From an uncultured Saprospiraceae bacterium (GTDB lineage Bacteria; Bacteroidota; Bacteroidia; Chitinophagales; Saprospiraceae): a stretch of 58,776 bases of DNA. Both the position numbers and the translations under genes were made by a program. The notes beneath the pieces were generated by a model that made no database searches, was not told the origin of the DNA, and saw nothing but the letters and a program-made list of their open reading frames with translations. This document shows, one piece after another, positions 1 to 8,887 of this stretch. Every line of letters starts with the position of its first letter. Position 1 is the stretch's first letter. The stretch covers positions 1-58,776 of the forward strand of contig CALIIW010000125.1 in NCBI GenBank assembly GCA_938018185.1, given 5' to 3'.

Positions 1-1095
1 TATTTAAATTATGCTAAGGGAGATACAGCTGCTTATAATGCCTACAAGATGTTTCTTAAAAACATTCCAAAAGGCAATGATAATATCGCCTACGCTTTTG
101 AAATGGATGGCAATTTTCCAATGACACACTTAGATAGAGGAGATGCTGCAATGATTGCTTACGGGACTTCTAAATATGTCCTTTCAACAGGAGACAAGCA
201 GATTGCCCGAGAACTTTGGCCTTTAATAAAATGGAGCTTGGATTATTGCCGCAATAAGAAGAATAAAGAGGGAGCCATAGCCTCAGCCTCAGACGAAATG
301 GAAGGTCGCATTGAAACAGGTGACGCCAACCTTTCTACTTCGGCGCTGTATTATGGAGGTTTAAAATTCGCAAGCTTATTAGCGGATGAATTGGGTTTTA
401 GCAAGGAGGCTAAGCAATACAATAAGGAGAAAGAAGAAATGGGAAGCGTAATTGAAAATTACTTTGGAGCAGAACTTGAAGGATTAGAAACCTACAAATA
501 TTATAAAGAAAATGTCAAACTTAGGCATTGGATCTGCTTGCCTTTATGCATGGGAATCAATACCAGAAAAGAAGCAACACTTAAAGCTTTGTTTGAAAAA
601 TTATGGACTCCAAATGGAGTGCTTGTTGAATATGACGAAACCAAGAAAGACAATGAACAAAAATTTTGGGATAGAGCCACTCTCTATGCTTTAAGAGGAG
701 CCCATAAATCTGGGGCGGTGGATATTCCATTTAAAAGATTAAAAAATTATTCTCAAAACAGACTGCTTGGAGAACATGTCCCTTATCCGGTAGAAGCCTA
801 TCCAGAAAATAATATGAAACACCTTTCTGCTGAAAGCGCGCTGTATTGTAAAATTTTCATAGAAGGCCTATTAGGTATTGAACCTTTAGGATTGGATAAG
901 GTTAGCATAAATCCCCATTTACCTGAAGAATGGGATAGCTTAGAATTGAATAATATTTCTCTGGCAGGCATTCCTTGTAATCTGAAATTGAAAAAGAAAG
1001 AAAATATGCTATTTTTGAATTTGGTAAGCAAGGATGAAGTGCTTTTTAATGATTTTCTCGTTATGAACACGAAGACTATAATTAAGGTCAAGTAA
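1..1095 (+). CDS. Six-hairpin glycosidase (alpha-L-rhamnosidase-like), C-terminal part; 5' end outside window
   Basis: The reading frame is open from base 1 (YLNYAKGDTAAYNAYK precedes the first in-window Met at 49), so the gene is truncated by the window edge. What remains is an alpha/alpha-barrel-type segment (aromatic-rich helices, TGDANLSTSALYYGGLKFA, LKALFEKLW) followed by a short C-terminal beta-sandwich (IEPLGLDKVSINPHLPEEW, then alternating strands). That order, catalytic six-hairpin barrel then small sandwich with an L-x-INPHLP-like segment, is what GH78/GH63-type and related bacterial glycosidases show. It probably hydrolyses a plant or algal polysaccharide side chain. Catalytic acids cannot be assigned with the N-terminus missing. 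The exact GH family is uncertain. Confidence 0.6.
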   Translation, partial: YLNYAKGDTAAYNAYKMFLKNIPKGNDNIAYAFEMDGNFPMTHLDRGDAAMIAYGTSKYVLSTGDKQIARELWPLIKWSLDYCRNKKNKEGAIASASDEMEGRIETGDANLSTSALYYGGLKFASLLADELGFSKEAKQYNKEKEEMGSVIENYFGAELEGLETYKYYKENVKLRHWICLPLCMGINTRKEATLKALFEKLWTPNGVLVEYDETKKDNEQKFWDRATLYALRGAHKSGAVDIPFKRLKNYSQNRLLGEHVPYPVEAYPENNMKHLSAESALYCKIFIEGLLGIEPLGLDKVSINPHLPEEWDSLELNNISLAGIPCNLKLKKKENMLFLNLVSKDEVLFNDFLVMNTKTIIKVK

Positions 1096-1460
1096 AAAAT
1101 TAATTTGTATAAACTGTCATTCCGCTTGTCCTGGTAATCTATAATGTTTATGTACTTGTAAATTTAAGTTTATGACAAAGAAGCATTACTACCGTTGAAA
1201 TGAAAAAATTGTCATTCCGACTGAAGCGGGAGCGAAATGGAGGAATCACAAGATTGTCAGTGAGTTTATTTTGCCTTTTTAAATTAATCCAAATATGCCT
1301 TTAGGCAAAAAGGTTCAGTTTAAAAAGGCAAAATTATTACGTGGTGCTTAACTGATCCCTCGGTTTCGCTGCGCTGCTCTCCCTAAAGGAAACGGGCAGG
1401 CGGGATGACAAGCTGCCACAACAAACATTATTGCTATTTAGTAGATAAAAATAAATATCC
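1096..1460. repeat. Intergenic region with nested inverted repeats
   Basis: No gene is visible. An outer pair of arms, TGTCATTCCGACTG...GAGGAATC (1210-1247) and its imperfect reverse complement GATCCCTCGG...CGGGATGACA (1354-1410), encloses a perfect 16-bp inverted repeat, ATTTTGCCTTTTTAAA (1268-1283) against TTTAAAAAGGCAAAAT (1319-1334). In the centre is the small palindrome TGCCTTTAGGCA (1296-1307). A third copy of the arm start (TGTCATTCCGCTTG) lies near 1115. The nested architecture suggests a palindromic dispersed repeat or small non-autonomous element rather than a simple terminator. Confidence 0.55.
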
Positions 1461-2387
1461 ATGATTCAACCTTCAAGAGTACTACTAGCACCTTTTGTTA
1501 TGCTGATCGCTTACATTGGTTATATGCTCTATGATGGCTATGCGCACTATTTGATGTATTTGGTTATTGCCGGAGTCCCTGCCATAACTATTTATTTTTT
1601 AAGAGCTGAGATTGATTGGTGGTGGTGGACGAAATTTCCACCTAAGTTGGCAAATCCATTTGTTAATTTCTTGAGAGAGCACATCCCTTTTTATCAAAAT
1701 ATATCTGCAGCAGACAAGCAAAAATTTCAAACAAGAATTGCTTTGTTTTTAAGGGGTAATGAATTTATGCCAATGGCTGAACTTGCCCAGGGATTAGAAG
1801 AAGGAGAAAAGGCTTTTACTGGAATGAAAACAGACGATAGACCCGAGGGGGCCCTACCCTCAGATCTGATGTTATTGATAGCAGCTACATGTGTGCAAAT
1901 GACATTTGGCCTGAAAAAATTCTTGCTTGATAAATTTGACCACATCATAGTTTATCCTCGTCCTTTTCCATCTCCAACTTATCCGGAACATTTTCATCTT
2001 TGTGAAACTTTCAAAGAAGACCGGGTACTGATGATAACATCGGAGGCTTTATATCATTATTATAATAGTAAACAAAAGGCTTATTCCGTTGGCTTTCATT
2101 TATATGGCGAAGCATTTGTAGAAAATTATCCAAAAATTCAATGGCCAACTTTGGAGAAAGATATTTGGGATAAGCTGCAGCTAATATCAGGATACAGTTC
2201 TGATAGAATTCATACCTATATTAATATCCCCCTCATTTCTGCAAGACCAGTTAGTATCAGTTTGTTTTTTACCCATTCAGAAAAGTTCAAAGAAATATTG
2301 CCAAATTTATATGTGGCTTATACAAAGATTTTTAATCAAGATCCGAGTAGTGTGCATAAGCCGGTCTTGGAAAATAGAGAGCTTTAG
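1461..2387 (+). CDS. MtfA-like (peptidase M90 fold) membrane protein without the HExxH zinc site
   Basis: Two hydrophobic segments lie in residues 8-48, followed by a soluble domain. The family resemblance to MtfA rests on four blocks in order: an SAADKQKFQTRIALFLRGNEF segment, an aliphatic helix (LLIAATCVQMTFG) leading to IIVYPRPF, an ITSEAL segment, and the C-terminal FFTHSEKFKEILPNLY...FNQDP. In active MtfA proteins an HEFAH zinc-binding helix lies between the third and fourth blocks. Here that place reads VGFHLYGEAFVEN, with no HExxH, so a catalytically inactive or altered paralogue is likely. It stands alone, with a long palindromic intergenic region upstream. Function in this lineage is unknown. 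Confidence 0.65.
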   Translation: MIQPSRVLLAPFVMLIAYIGYMLYDGYAHYLMYLVIAGVPAITIYFLRAEIDWWWWTKFPPKLANPFVNFLREHIPFYQNISAADKQKFQTRIALFLRGNEFMPMAELAQGLEEGEKAFTGMKTDDRPEGALPSDLMLLIAATCVQMTFGLKKFLLDKFDHIIVYPRPFPSPTYPEHFHLCETFKEDRVLMITSEALYHYYNSKQKAYSVGFHLYGEAFVENYPKIQWPTLEKDIWDKLQLISGYSSDRIHTYINIPLISARPVSISLFFTHSEKFKEILPNLYVAYTKIFNQDPSSVHKPVLENREL

Positions 2388-2426
2388 TATTTAGACCTTT
2401 CTAGATCAAGCTACAGAAATTAGTAA

Positions 2427-2570
2427 AAACGCTGCCATTTGGAATGACGAATATTAACAATAGGATTTTTTCATATGCAAACCATTTGGCATAAATTCTA
2501 ATTCTCAATATTCTAGCAATCGTTTTCATTAGTTTAAAGTGTATTTTAAACAATTAAAATCGACTAGCTT
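2427..2570 (+). repeat. Duplicated leader region, copy A
   Basis: This 144-bp stretch ending at the start codon aligns almost end to end with 3633-3775 upstream of the next gene. Shared blocks include AAACGCTGCCATTTG, GATTTTTTCA-ATGCAAAC, AGTTTAAA-TTTTAAACAAT and CTTATGAAAAAATTA. Length differs by one base, and conservation extends across the start codon. Confidence 0.8.
2532..2551. promoter_or_regulatory. Putative operator: GTTTAAA-N6-TTTAAAC, copy A
   Basis: A perfect 7-bp inverted repeat with a 6-bp spacer ends 19 bases before the ATG at 2571. The same half-sites and spacer length recur upstream of the next gene while the spacer bases differ, which is the pattern expected of a protein-binding site. 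The binding factor is unknown. Confidence 0.45.
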
Positions 2571-3521
2571 ATGAAAAAATTATTAAACTTATCGCTCAAT
2601 TTATCTTCTTTTATTCAAAACAAAAAGATAAAAATCAAATTGTCTATCTACTTTTTGACAATTCTTCAATGCTCCATATTTCAATTACATGCTCAAGAAT
2701 TTCAAACTACAATATTTGCTGAGAGTAATGGAAATTTAGACTCAATAATTGTCGGCTTTGATATAACATCAAGTATAGACATTGACGATCAATTTGGAGA
2801 AGTAGATATAAACAACACTGTGTTTGATGCCACATTCGAAATTAGAGCGGGGCAAATAGATTTGAATGAGTTGCAATGTGATGATAATCTAATTGATTCA
2901 AACAGTGACTTAATTACATACATGTCAAAAATTGATATTGTCCCTATGGATTGTGATGGTTATGATTTTAATCAAACAATAAATGGACTGCCGCCTTATT
3001 CTTCTTTTTTTGTTAGAAACAAAGATTTGCCAGTAACAATTAAATGGGATAGTGCAGTATTTGATAATGACTGTATGAATAAGAGTTTTATAACAGAACT
3101 CCATCCAGGAGGTTGGTTTGATGTAACATGTGGCGGTGAATCTATCTATCTTGTTGAAATGGTAAATCAGGATTCTTTGGAAATTTCTAATCCAAGTGCC
3201 GCATTTCTCATCGATTCTTTTGGGGACACATTATCCATGTACCACATTGCTATTCGTGATGAGATTATTACAAGTAATGTAAGCGAACGACTTGCTCAAG
3301 ATATAGAAATATACCCTAATCCAACAAACGATTTTTTAAATATTATTTCAGATAAACAAGAAATAAATTTAGTGGAGATTTATAACTCCAGAGGGAAATT
3401 AATGAATAGAAATACAAACGCAGCAAGGATTGATTTAAATAGTTTTCCTAGTGGAATTTACATTCTTAGAATTAAAGTGAATGGAATATTTTTAACAAAG
3501 AAGGTGACAAAATTTACTTAG
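2571..3521 (+). CDS. T9SS type A sorting-domain protein, unknown function
   Basis: A 316-residue exported protein. The signal peptide is unusually long: a basic, Asn-rich segment of about 25 residues (IQNKKIKIK) precedes the hydrophobic core, with probable cleavage after LHAQ near residue 42. The middle is acidic beta-rich sequence with four or more cysteines and no recognised fold. The last ~75 residues are a T9SS type A C-terminal domain: EIYPNPTNDFLNI, then an ..IYNSRGKL.. strand, SFPSGIYILRI and a lysine-rich end, KKVTKF. It should therefore be secreted across the outer membrane and anchored or released. It shares its leader region with the following gene, so the pair is probably co-regulated but separately transcribed, since a terminator lies between them. 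Confidence 0.8.
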   Translation: MKKLLNLSLNLSSFIQNKKIKIKLSIYFLTILQCSIFQLHAQEFQTTIFAESNGNLDSIIVGFDITSSIDIDDQFGEVDINNTVFDATFEIRAGQIDLNELQCDDNLIDSNSDLITYMSKIDIVPMDCDGYDFNQTINGLPPYSSFFVRNKDLPVTIKWDSAVFDNDCMNKSFITELHPGGWFDVTCGGESIYLVEMVNQDSLEISNPSAAFLIDSFGDTLSMYHIAIRDEIITSNVSERLAQDIEIYPNPTNDFLNIISDKQEINLVEIYNSRGKLMNRNTNAARIDLNSFPSGIYILRIKVNGIFLTKKVTKFT

Positions 3522-3549
3522 ATGAATTCTTCATTATTAGATTTAAAAG

Positions 3550-3586
3550 GCCCTGAATTACTCCATGTGGATTCAGGGCTTTTTTT
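3550..3586 (+). terminator. Rho-independent terminator
   Basis: The stem is GCCCTGAAT paired with ATTCAGGGC (9 bp, perfect), with a 12-base loop, followed directly by seven T residues. It lies 28 bases after the stop codon of the T9SS cargo gene. Confidence 0.9.
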
Positions 3587-3632
3587 AATCCTAAAGCAAA
3601 AGGTTTCTATGAACTATGGATTAAATTTGCTC

Positions 3633-3775
3633 AAACGCTGCCATTTGATATGACAGCAATTGTCAAAATGATTTTTTCAAATGCAAACTGTTTTGCATAA
3701 ACCCCAAATTAGGAGATTCGGCAAATGTTTTTGTTTAGTTTAAAATATGTTTTAAACAATAAAACCATTTTGCTT
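3633..3775 (+). repeat. Duplicated leader region, copy B
   Basis: 143 bp, homologous to 2427-2570. Because homology runs into CTTATGAAAAAATTA, the copy supports placing the start of the downstream gene at 3776 and not at the in-frame ATG at 3725. Confidence 0.8.
3738..3757. promoter_or_regulatory. Putative operator: GTTTAAA-N6-TTTAAAC, copy B
   Basis: Same inverted half-sites and spacing as at 2532-2551, here with spacer ATATGT, ending 18 bases before the ATG at 3776. Confidence 0.45.
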
Positions 3776-5938
3776 ATGAAAAAATTAACCACACTTACGC
3801 TCATTTTTTATTTATTATTAAGTTCAATGCTCCATGCTCAAAATGTAATGAGGGTTATGGATTCAGACTCGTGGGGTTGGGGAAATGAAGGCTCTGCAAA
3901 AATTACTGAAGCCAACATTTCTATTATGCCACAAGGAATTTATACAGCAGTGGGATTGACACTTACTGTTGGAGACCACAATTATTCTTCAGAATCCGAT
4001 GACTTAGAGATCATACTAGATTTTACATTGCCTGAAGGTTCGATTATTAATGATTCTTGGCTTTGGATGTTGGATCAAACAACTATTGTTCAGGCAGATG
4101 TGTTGGAATTGCAATCAGCATCACAGACCTATGAAGATATTGTAGATAGACAAACGGATCCTTCTCTACTTTATAGAAAATCAAATAACAAATACCGCAT
4201 GAAAGTATTTCCACTTTCCACAGGGCAAACTAGGAAGTTTAGAATTTCTTATTTAGTTCCTAGCATTTGGTCTGAAGAAGAAATCAAAGCTTTCATTCCT
4301 ACAGAGATCTTAAATACTTCAGCAATTGAAATACCAGATATTAGAATTTGGACAAGGGAGTCAGAGCAATGGAAAAATCCTCAATTGATCGGACCCGAGG
4401 CTGCTCCGTTTGAACCATTTTTATTAGAAGAACACGGGGAAGTACTTTTGACAACAATTTCACATACCGATTTAACTAAACCACTTTACTTTACCACAGA
4501 TGCTCCGTTTAATGAAGATGGAATTTATGCTTCAAACTTTATTGATGGCAATGATCAGTTTTATCAGCTAGCTTATATGCCACCTACTATACTTGAGAAT
4601 CAGGATTCGAAAAATATTTTATTTGTGAATGGTCATGATCCTAAGAATACACATGTTTCACAAAAGGATATCATGAATTACCTTAAGGATGTTTATCCAA
4701 AATTTATGCAAGAAGGAGACCAGATCAATTTTATTTGTGAAAATGATTCTGGAAGAGAATTCCTATCGGATACTTGGATGACACCCGATGCTTTTTTAAC
4801 AAACATGTTTTTTGAAGATCCAGAAAAACTCCAATTAAGCCAAGGTAATATTGTTGCTCAAATTGTTGATGCTTTGGAATTTGTGAAGGCAAATGGAGAA
4901 GCTGCAGAAATTTTTATTCTTACCTCAGAAGATTGGCTAGATCTATCCGGATTAGATAAATTAAAAAATGATTACTCAGATTTGTTTTCAACTAATAAAG
5001 TACAGGTAACGATAATTAATTATCAAAGTAAAAATTATTATCAGAATACGGATCAATGGGGTTTTGGTCAAGTAGTTCAACTAGATTACATCTCTAGTTA
5101 TTATCAGTCATATCAAAATTTAAGCTATTTAACAGGAGGAAAACTTTATAGTGGCCTTGAAGGGAATGGAAATATTTGGGCTAATGTAGAAGCTGCATTC
5201 AAATCCTTAAGAACTTCAGAGTATATATTTGATCTTCATACTAGTATAAGTGGTGGGTTAGCCTATAATGATTATGTGCAAACTTATATGGGACAATCTC
5301 TTTTGCCAAATGTACCTATCCTGCAGACAGGAAGGTATCTAGGACAAGGACAGCTTGATCTCAGTTTTACAGGACTTAGCGATGGTGATTTTATCAGTGA
5401 ACAAATTGCAATTCCGATGGAGAATATTGTTGTAGCTGATTCCCTTCTAAGAGAGATGTGGACTGGAAACCATATCAAAACTCTAAATAATGCACAAGAT
5501 ATTATCAGACTTAGCAGAGCTGAAAGAGTGCTCTCCGACTTCACGGCATTTCTTGCAGTAGATTTAGAAAATGGTGCAAATCCTTGTCATACTTGCGATG
5601 TTTGGGGAGGATGGATAGTAGCTGTAGAAGAACAAGAAAGTAATTCTGAGGAAGAAAATAGCGGATTTACTGCTTCGCCAAACCCATTTTCGGATCAAAC
5701 AACCATTCGTCTTAATATATCGAACCGGACATCTTTAAAAAATGTGAATATCCAAATATTCGATTCAATGGGTACATTACTAATCACTGATGAAACAAAA
5801 TTAATTGCAGGCAAAGATATCCTAGAATGGACATGGAGTGGAAGAAATGCTGCAGGACAAAAGATGCCTTCTGGGATTTATCATGTTGTGATCCAACTGG
5901 ATGGAAAGCCGATGACTTTAAAACTAGTTTTAATTTAG
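3776..5938 (+). CDS. VIT-like domain protein with T9SS type A sorting domain
   Basis: The start at 3776 is chosen because the leader homology with the previous gene continues to this ATG, and it gives a clean signal peptide (MKKLTTLTLIF... LHAQ). An N-terminal domain reads like a VIT (inter-alpha-trypsin inhibitor heavy chain) fold: paired strands, then LEIILDFTLPEGSIINDSWLW, an SQTYEDIVDRQTDPSLLY segment and FRISYLV. VIT domains are normally followed by a von Willebrand A domain. The middle (ILFVNGHD... and IFILTSEDWLDLSG) could be a diverged one, but I see no DxSxS metal site. The final ~85 residues are a type A T9SS domain (ASPNPFSDQTTIRL...SGIYHVVIQLDG). It is probably a surface adhesion or matrix-binding protein. 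No partner gene is obvious. Confidence 0.7.
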   Translation: MKKLTTLTLIFYLLLSSMLHAQNVMRVMDSDSWGWGNEGSAKITEANISIMPQGIYTAVGLTLTVGDHNYSSESDDLEIILDFTLPEGSIINDSWLWMLDQTTIVQADVLELQSASQTYEDIVDRQTDPSLLYRKSNNKYRMKVFPLSTGQTRKFRISYLVPSIWSEEEIKAFIPTEILNTSAIEIPDIRIWTRESEQWKNPQLIGPEAAPFEPFLLEEHGEVLLTTISHTDLTKPLYFTTDAPFNEDGIYASNFIDGNDQFYQLAYMPPTILENQDSKNILFVNGHDPKNTHVSQKDIMNYLKDVYPKFMQEGDQINFICENDSGREFLSDTWMTPDAFLTNMFFEDPEKLQLSQGNIVAQIVDALEFVKANGEAAEIFILTSEDWLDLSGLDKLKNDYSDLFSTNKVQVTIINYQSKNYYQNTDQWGFGQVVQLDYISSYYQSYQNLSYLTGGKLYSGLEGNGNIWANVEAAFKSLRTSEYIFDLHTSISGGLAYNDYVQTYMGQSLLPNVPILQTGRYLGQGQLDLSFTGLSDGDFISEQIAIPMENIVVADSLLREMWTGNHIKTLNNAQDIIRLSRAERVLSDFTAFLAVDLENGANPCHTCDVWGGWIVAVEEQESNSEEENSGFTASPNPFSDQTTIRLNISNRTSLKNVNIQIFDSMGTLLITDETKLIAGKDILEWTWSGRNAAGQKMPSGIYHVVIQLDGKPMTLKLVLI

Positions 5939-5944
5939 TCGCTT

Positions 5945-6001
5945 GTTGTTAGTTGATGGTTGTTCGTATGAAAGTATTTCGAACAACCATCAACTATCAA
6001 C
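5945..6001. terminator. Convergent-gene hairpin (bidirectional terminator candidate)
   Basis: AGTTGATGGTTGTTCG (5951-5966) pairs perfectly with CGAACAACCATCAACT (5980-5995). Allowing one mismatch, the stem extends to 22 bp (5945-6001). It separates the VIT-protein gene and the convergent clpB, and its last base reaches the clpB stop codon. There is no T-tract, so termination would rest on the long stem. Confidence 0.55.
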
Positions 6002-8766
6002 TACTTCTTCTCTTCTTTCTTGACCTGCTTAACCGCCTCATTCACATCCTTAGTTGCAGCCTCTAGTTTCTCCACTTCTTTTTTGGCTTTGGATCTAGAT
6101 CTTCTTGTGCTCTTTCGTTCAATTTCTTTTGAGTTGTCAGGCTTTTCTCCTTCTCCTTTTGGAGCTTCTTTACTAAATGTTAGGCCTTCCTTGTTGGTGT
6201 TGACATAGACCGTGTCGCCTTCGCCAAAGTTTCCAGCCAAAACTTCTTTAGCTAATTCATTGACGACTTCTTTCTCAATTACTCGCTTTAATGGACGAGC
6301 GCCAAATTGAGGATCATAACCAAGTTCTACAATGTGATCCTTTGCAGATTCACTGAGTTCAATGGCAATGCCTTGTCTTTCTAAATTCTTTTTTACCTTT
6401 TTGAAAATAAAACCAAGGATTTTTTTGATCTCTGGTTTTGTCAATGGCAAGAACATTATCTTCTCATCGATTCTATTTAGAAATTCTGGTCTTAAGTTTT
6501 GCTTAAGTGACTCAAAAATTTCTTCTTCTGTCGTGTCAATGATTTCTTGGCGATGTTTCTCTCCTAAAGCATCTAAGTCTTCAAAGTTTTCTAAGATGAT
6601 CTCTGCTCCCATGTTGGAAGTCATGATAATCATCGTATTCTTAAAGTCAGCGACTCTACCTTTGTTGTCCGTAAGTCTCCCGTCATCTAAAACTTGCAGT
6701 AAAATATTGAAGGTATCTGGATGAGCTTTTTCTATTTCATCTAAAAGAATAATTGAGTAAGGTTTTCTACGAACAGCCTCTGTCAATTGCCCACCTTCAT
6801 CATAACCGACATATCCTGGAGGTGCTCCAACCAATCTTGAAGCTGCATGCTTCTCTTGGTATTCTGACATGTCTATTCTCGTGATGGCTTTTTCATCATC
6901 AAAAAGAACTTCCGCAACAGCCTTTGCAAGCTCCGTCTTACCGACACCAGTAGGACCAACAAAAAGAAAGGAACCAATTGGCTTTTTCGTATCCTGCAAT
7001 CCTGCTCTTGATCTTCTTACCGCATCGGCAACTGCACGCACAGCTTCATGCTGACCTACAAGTCTCTGTCCTATTTGCTCTTCAAGCTTTAACAACTTGT
7101 CTTTCTCACTTTGCATCATCTTCTTCAATGGAATCCCAGTCCATTTCGAAACAACTTCTGCAATATCATTTGCAGTTACTCTTTCATTTGTGAAACGTGT
7201 ATCATCTGGAATCTTATCTAGCTTCTCTTCTGCCTTCTTTAATTTTTCTTCCGCTTCTTTGATCTTGCCGTATCTAATCTTAGCAACTTCTTCAAAATCA
7301 GATTCCCTTTCGGCGACAGCCGCTTCCTGCTCCTGCTCTTCTATTTCTTTCTTGAGATTTTGAATTTCATCAACGACATTCTTTTCATTCTTCCATCTAG
7401 CTGTTAAAGATTCTAGCTTTTCTTTTTCATTGGCAATTTTTTCAGAAATGGTATCTAGCTTAGTTTTGTCGTTTTCTCTTTTGATTGCTTCCCTTTCTAT
7501 TTCAAGTTGACGTACTTTTCTATCTTGCTCATCAACCTCATCCGGGACAGAGTCAAGCTCCATTCTCAATCTTGCAGCAGCTTCATCGATCAAGTCGATC
7601 GCCTTGTCTGGTAAAAAACGATCGGCTACATATCGTTTTGATAATTCGGCAGCAGCCATCAAAGCCTCATCTAGGATCTCAATCTTGTGGTAGACTTCAT
7701 ACCTTTCTTGCAAGCCTCTAAGTATGGAGACAGTATCTTCAATCGAAGGCTCCGCTACTTTTACAGTTTGAAATCTTCTAACAAGAGCCTTGTCCTTTTC
7801 AAAATATTTTTGATATTCATCAAGCGTTGTCGCTCCTATTGTTCTAAGGTCTCCTCTTGCCAAGGCTGGCTTTAGAATGTTGGCAGCGTCCATCGCACCT
7901 GAGCCTCCTCCAGCTCCGATTATCGTATGTATCTCATCTACAAAAAGAATTTTCTCTCCGTCAGACTCAGTTACTTCATTGATAACAGCCTTAAGACGTT
8001 CTTCAAATTCTCCTTTATACTTTGCGCCAGCTATTAAAGAGGCAATGTCTAAGGTGTATATTTTTTTGCTCAATAAATTTTCAGGGACATCTTGATTGAC
8101 CATACGCCAGGCAATCCCTTCTATAATTGCTGTTTTACCAACCCCCGGCTCACCTATCAGCAATGGATTGTTCTTTTTCTTTCTAGAAAGAATATGCATT
8201 ACTCTTCTTATCTCTTCATCTCTGCCTACAATTGGATCAAGTTTGCCTTCTTCCGCCTGATCATTTAAACAAACTGCAAATTTTTCCAATGAATTATAGC
8301 TGGTTTCGGAGTTCTGATCCTTGACTGTTTTGCCTTTTCTTAATTCCTCGATCGCTACGCGCAATTCCTTCTCCGTCGCTCCCGCATCTTTAAGAATCTG
8401 TGAACCGAGGTCTTCACCTTGTAATATTCCTATCAAGATAAGCTCTAAAGAGATAAAGTCGTCCTTGAACTCCTTTCTCAATTTTTTTGCTCTTGCCAAA
8501 GCCTGATTACTGGTTTTGGTAAGGTGCTGTTTTTTAAATCCTTTCTTCGTTTCGTGAGAACTTACGGCTGAGATCAAAGATTCTCTGAGGCCATTCGTAT
8601 TCACACCCATTTTTTCAAATAAAAACCGCATTATCGGTTCATCTATCTCCATCATACCCACTAAAAGGTGGTAGGTATCGATGGCTTGATGGTCTCGATC
8701 CTTACCGATCTTTTGTGCTTGAAGGATGGCATCTTGGGATTTTATTGTAAAATCGTTGTAAGTCAT
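6001..8766 (-). CDS. clpB: ClpB-type AAA+ disaggregase
   Basis: Hsp100 chaperone that extracts polypeptides from aggregates with DnaK. Order: N-terminal Clp repeat domain ([18 protein letters not shown], residues 5-150); first ATPase module with Walker [10 protein letters not shown] (205-213) and Walker B ILFVDEIH; a long charged coiled-coil middle domain (about 400-540), as in ClpB rather than Clp[22 protein letters not shown]; second ATPase module with [29 protein letters not shown] and [12 protein letters not shown]-terminal D2-small domain ending [16 protein letters not shown]. No ClpP-docking IGF-type loop is seen. Oddity: about 60 extra lysine/glutamate-rich residues follow the normal end, giving 921 residues against roughly 860 typical. 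The upstream 115 bp shows no recognisable heat-shock element. Confidence 0.93.
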   Translation of the reverse strand: MTYNDFTIKSQDAILQAQKIGKDRDHQAIDTYHLLVGMMEIDEPIMRFLFEKMGVNTNGLRESLISAVSSHETKKGFKKQHLTKTSNQALARAKKLRKEFKDDFISLELILIGILQGEDLGSQILKDAGATEKELRVAIEELRKGKTVKDQNSETSYNSLEKFAVCLNDQAEEGKLDPIVGRDEEIRRVMHILSRKKKNNPLLIGEPGVGKTAIIEGIAWRMVNQDVPENLLSKKIYTLDIASLIAGAKYKGEFEERLKAVINEVTESDGEKILFVDEIHTIIGAGGGSGAMDAANILKPALARGDLRTIGATTLDEYQKYFEKDKALVRRFQTVKVAEPSIEDTVSILRGLQERYEVYHKIEILDEALMAAAELSKRYVADRFLPDKAIDLIDEAAARLRMELDSVPDEVDEQDRKVRQLEIEREAIKRENDKTKLDTISEKIANEKEKLESLTARWKNEKNVVDEIQNLKKEIEEQEQEAAVAERESDFEEVAKIRYGKIKEAEEKLKKAEEKLDKIPDDTRFTNERVTANDIAEVVSKWTGIPLKKMMQSEKDKLLKLEEQIGQRLVGQHEAVRAVADAVRRSRAGLQDTKKPIGSFLFVGPTGVGKTELAKAVAEVLFDDEKAITRIDMSEYQEKHAASRLVGAPPGYVGYDEGGQLTEAVRRKPYSIILLDEIEKAHPDTFNILLQVLDDGRLTDNKGRVADFKNTMIIMTSNMGAEIILENFEDLDALGEKHRQEIIDTTEEEIFESLKQNLRPEFLNRIDEKIMFLPLTKPEIKKILGFIFKKVKKNLERQGIAIELSESAKDHIVELGYDPQFGARPLKRVIEKEVVNELAKEVLAGNFGEGDTVYVNTNKEGLTFSKEAPKGEGEKPDNSKEIERKSTRRSRSKAKKEVEKLEAATKDVNEAVKQVKKEEKK

Positions 8767-8887
8767 TTCTTGTTGTATTATTCTAGAAGGCTAAGATAAG
8801 AAATTAGGGTAGATTTGGTATGGGCTGGAATCGTAAAGTAATTTTTTGTATTTTGTATAGTCAAGCATAATATTCAAATATTTGAAA

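Noticed and set aside
3725-3775. Upstream ATG extending the VIT-domain protein by 17 residues
   Set aside because: The extension lies in the duplicated noncoding leader; the homologous leader of the previous gene is followed by its ATG at the position matching 3776.
6001-8766. ClpC/ClpA identity for the Hsp100 gene
   Set aside because: The long middle coiled coil and ClpB-type N-terminus are present, and no ClpP-binding IGF-type loop is seen.
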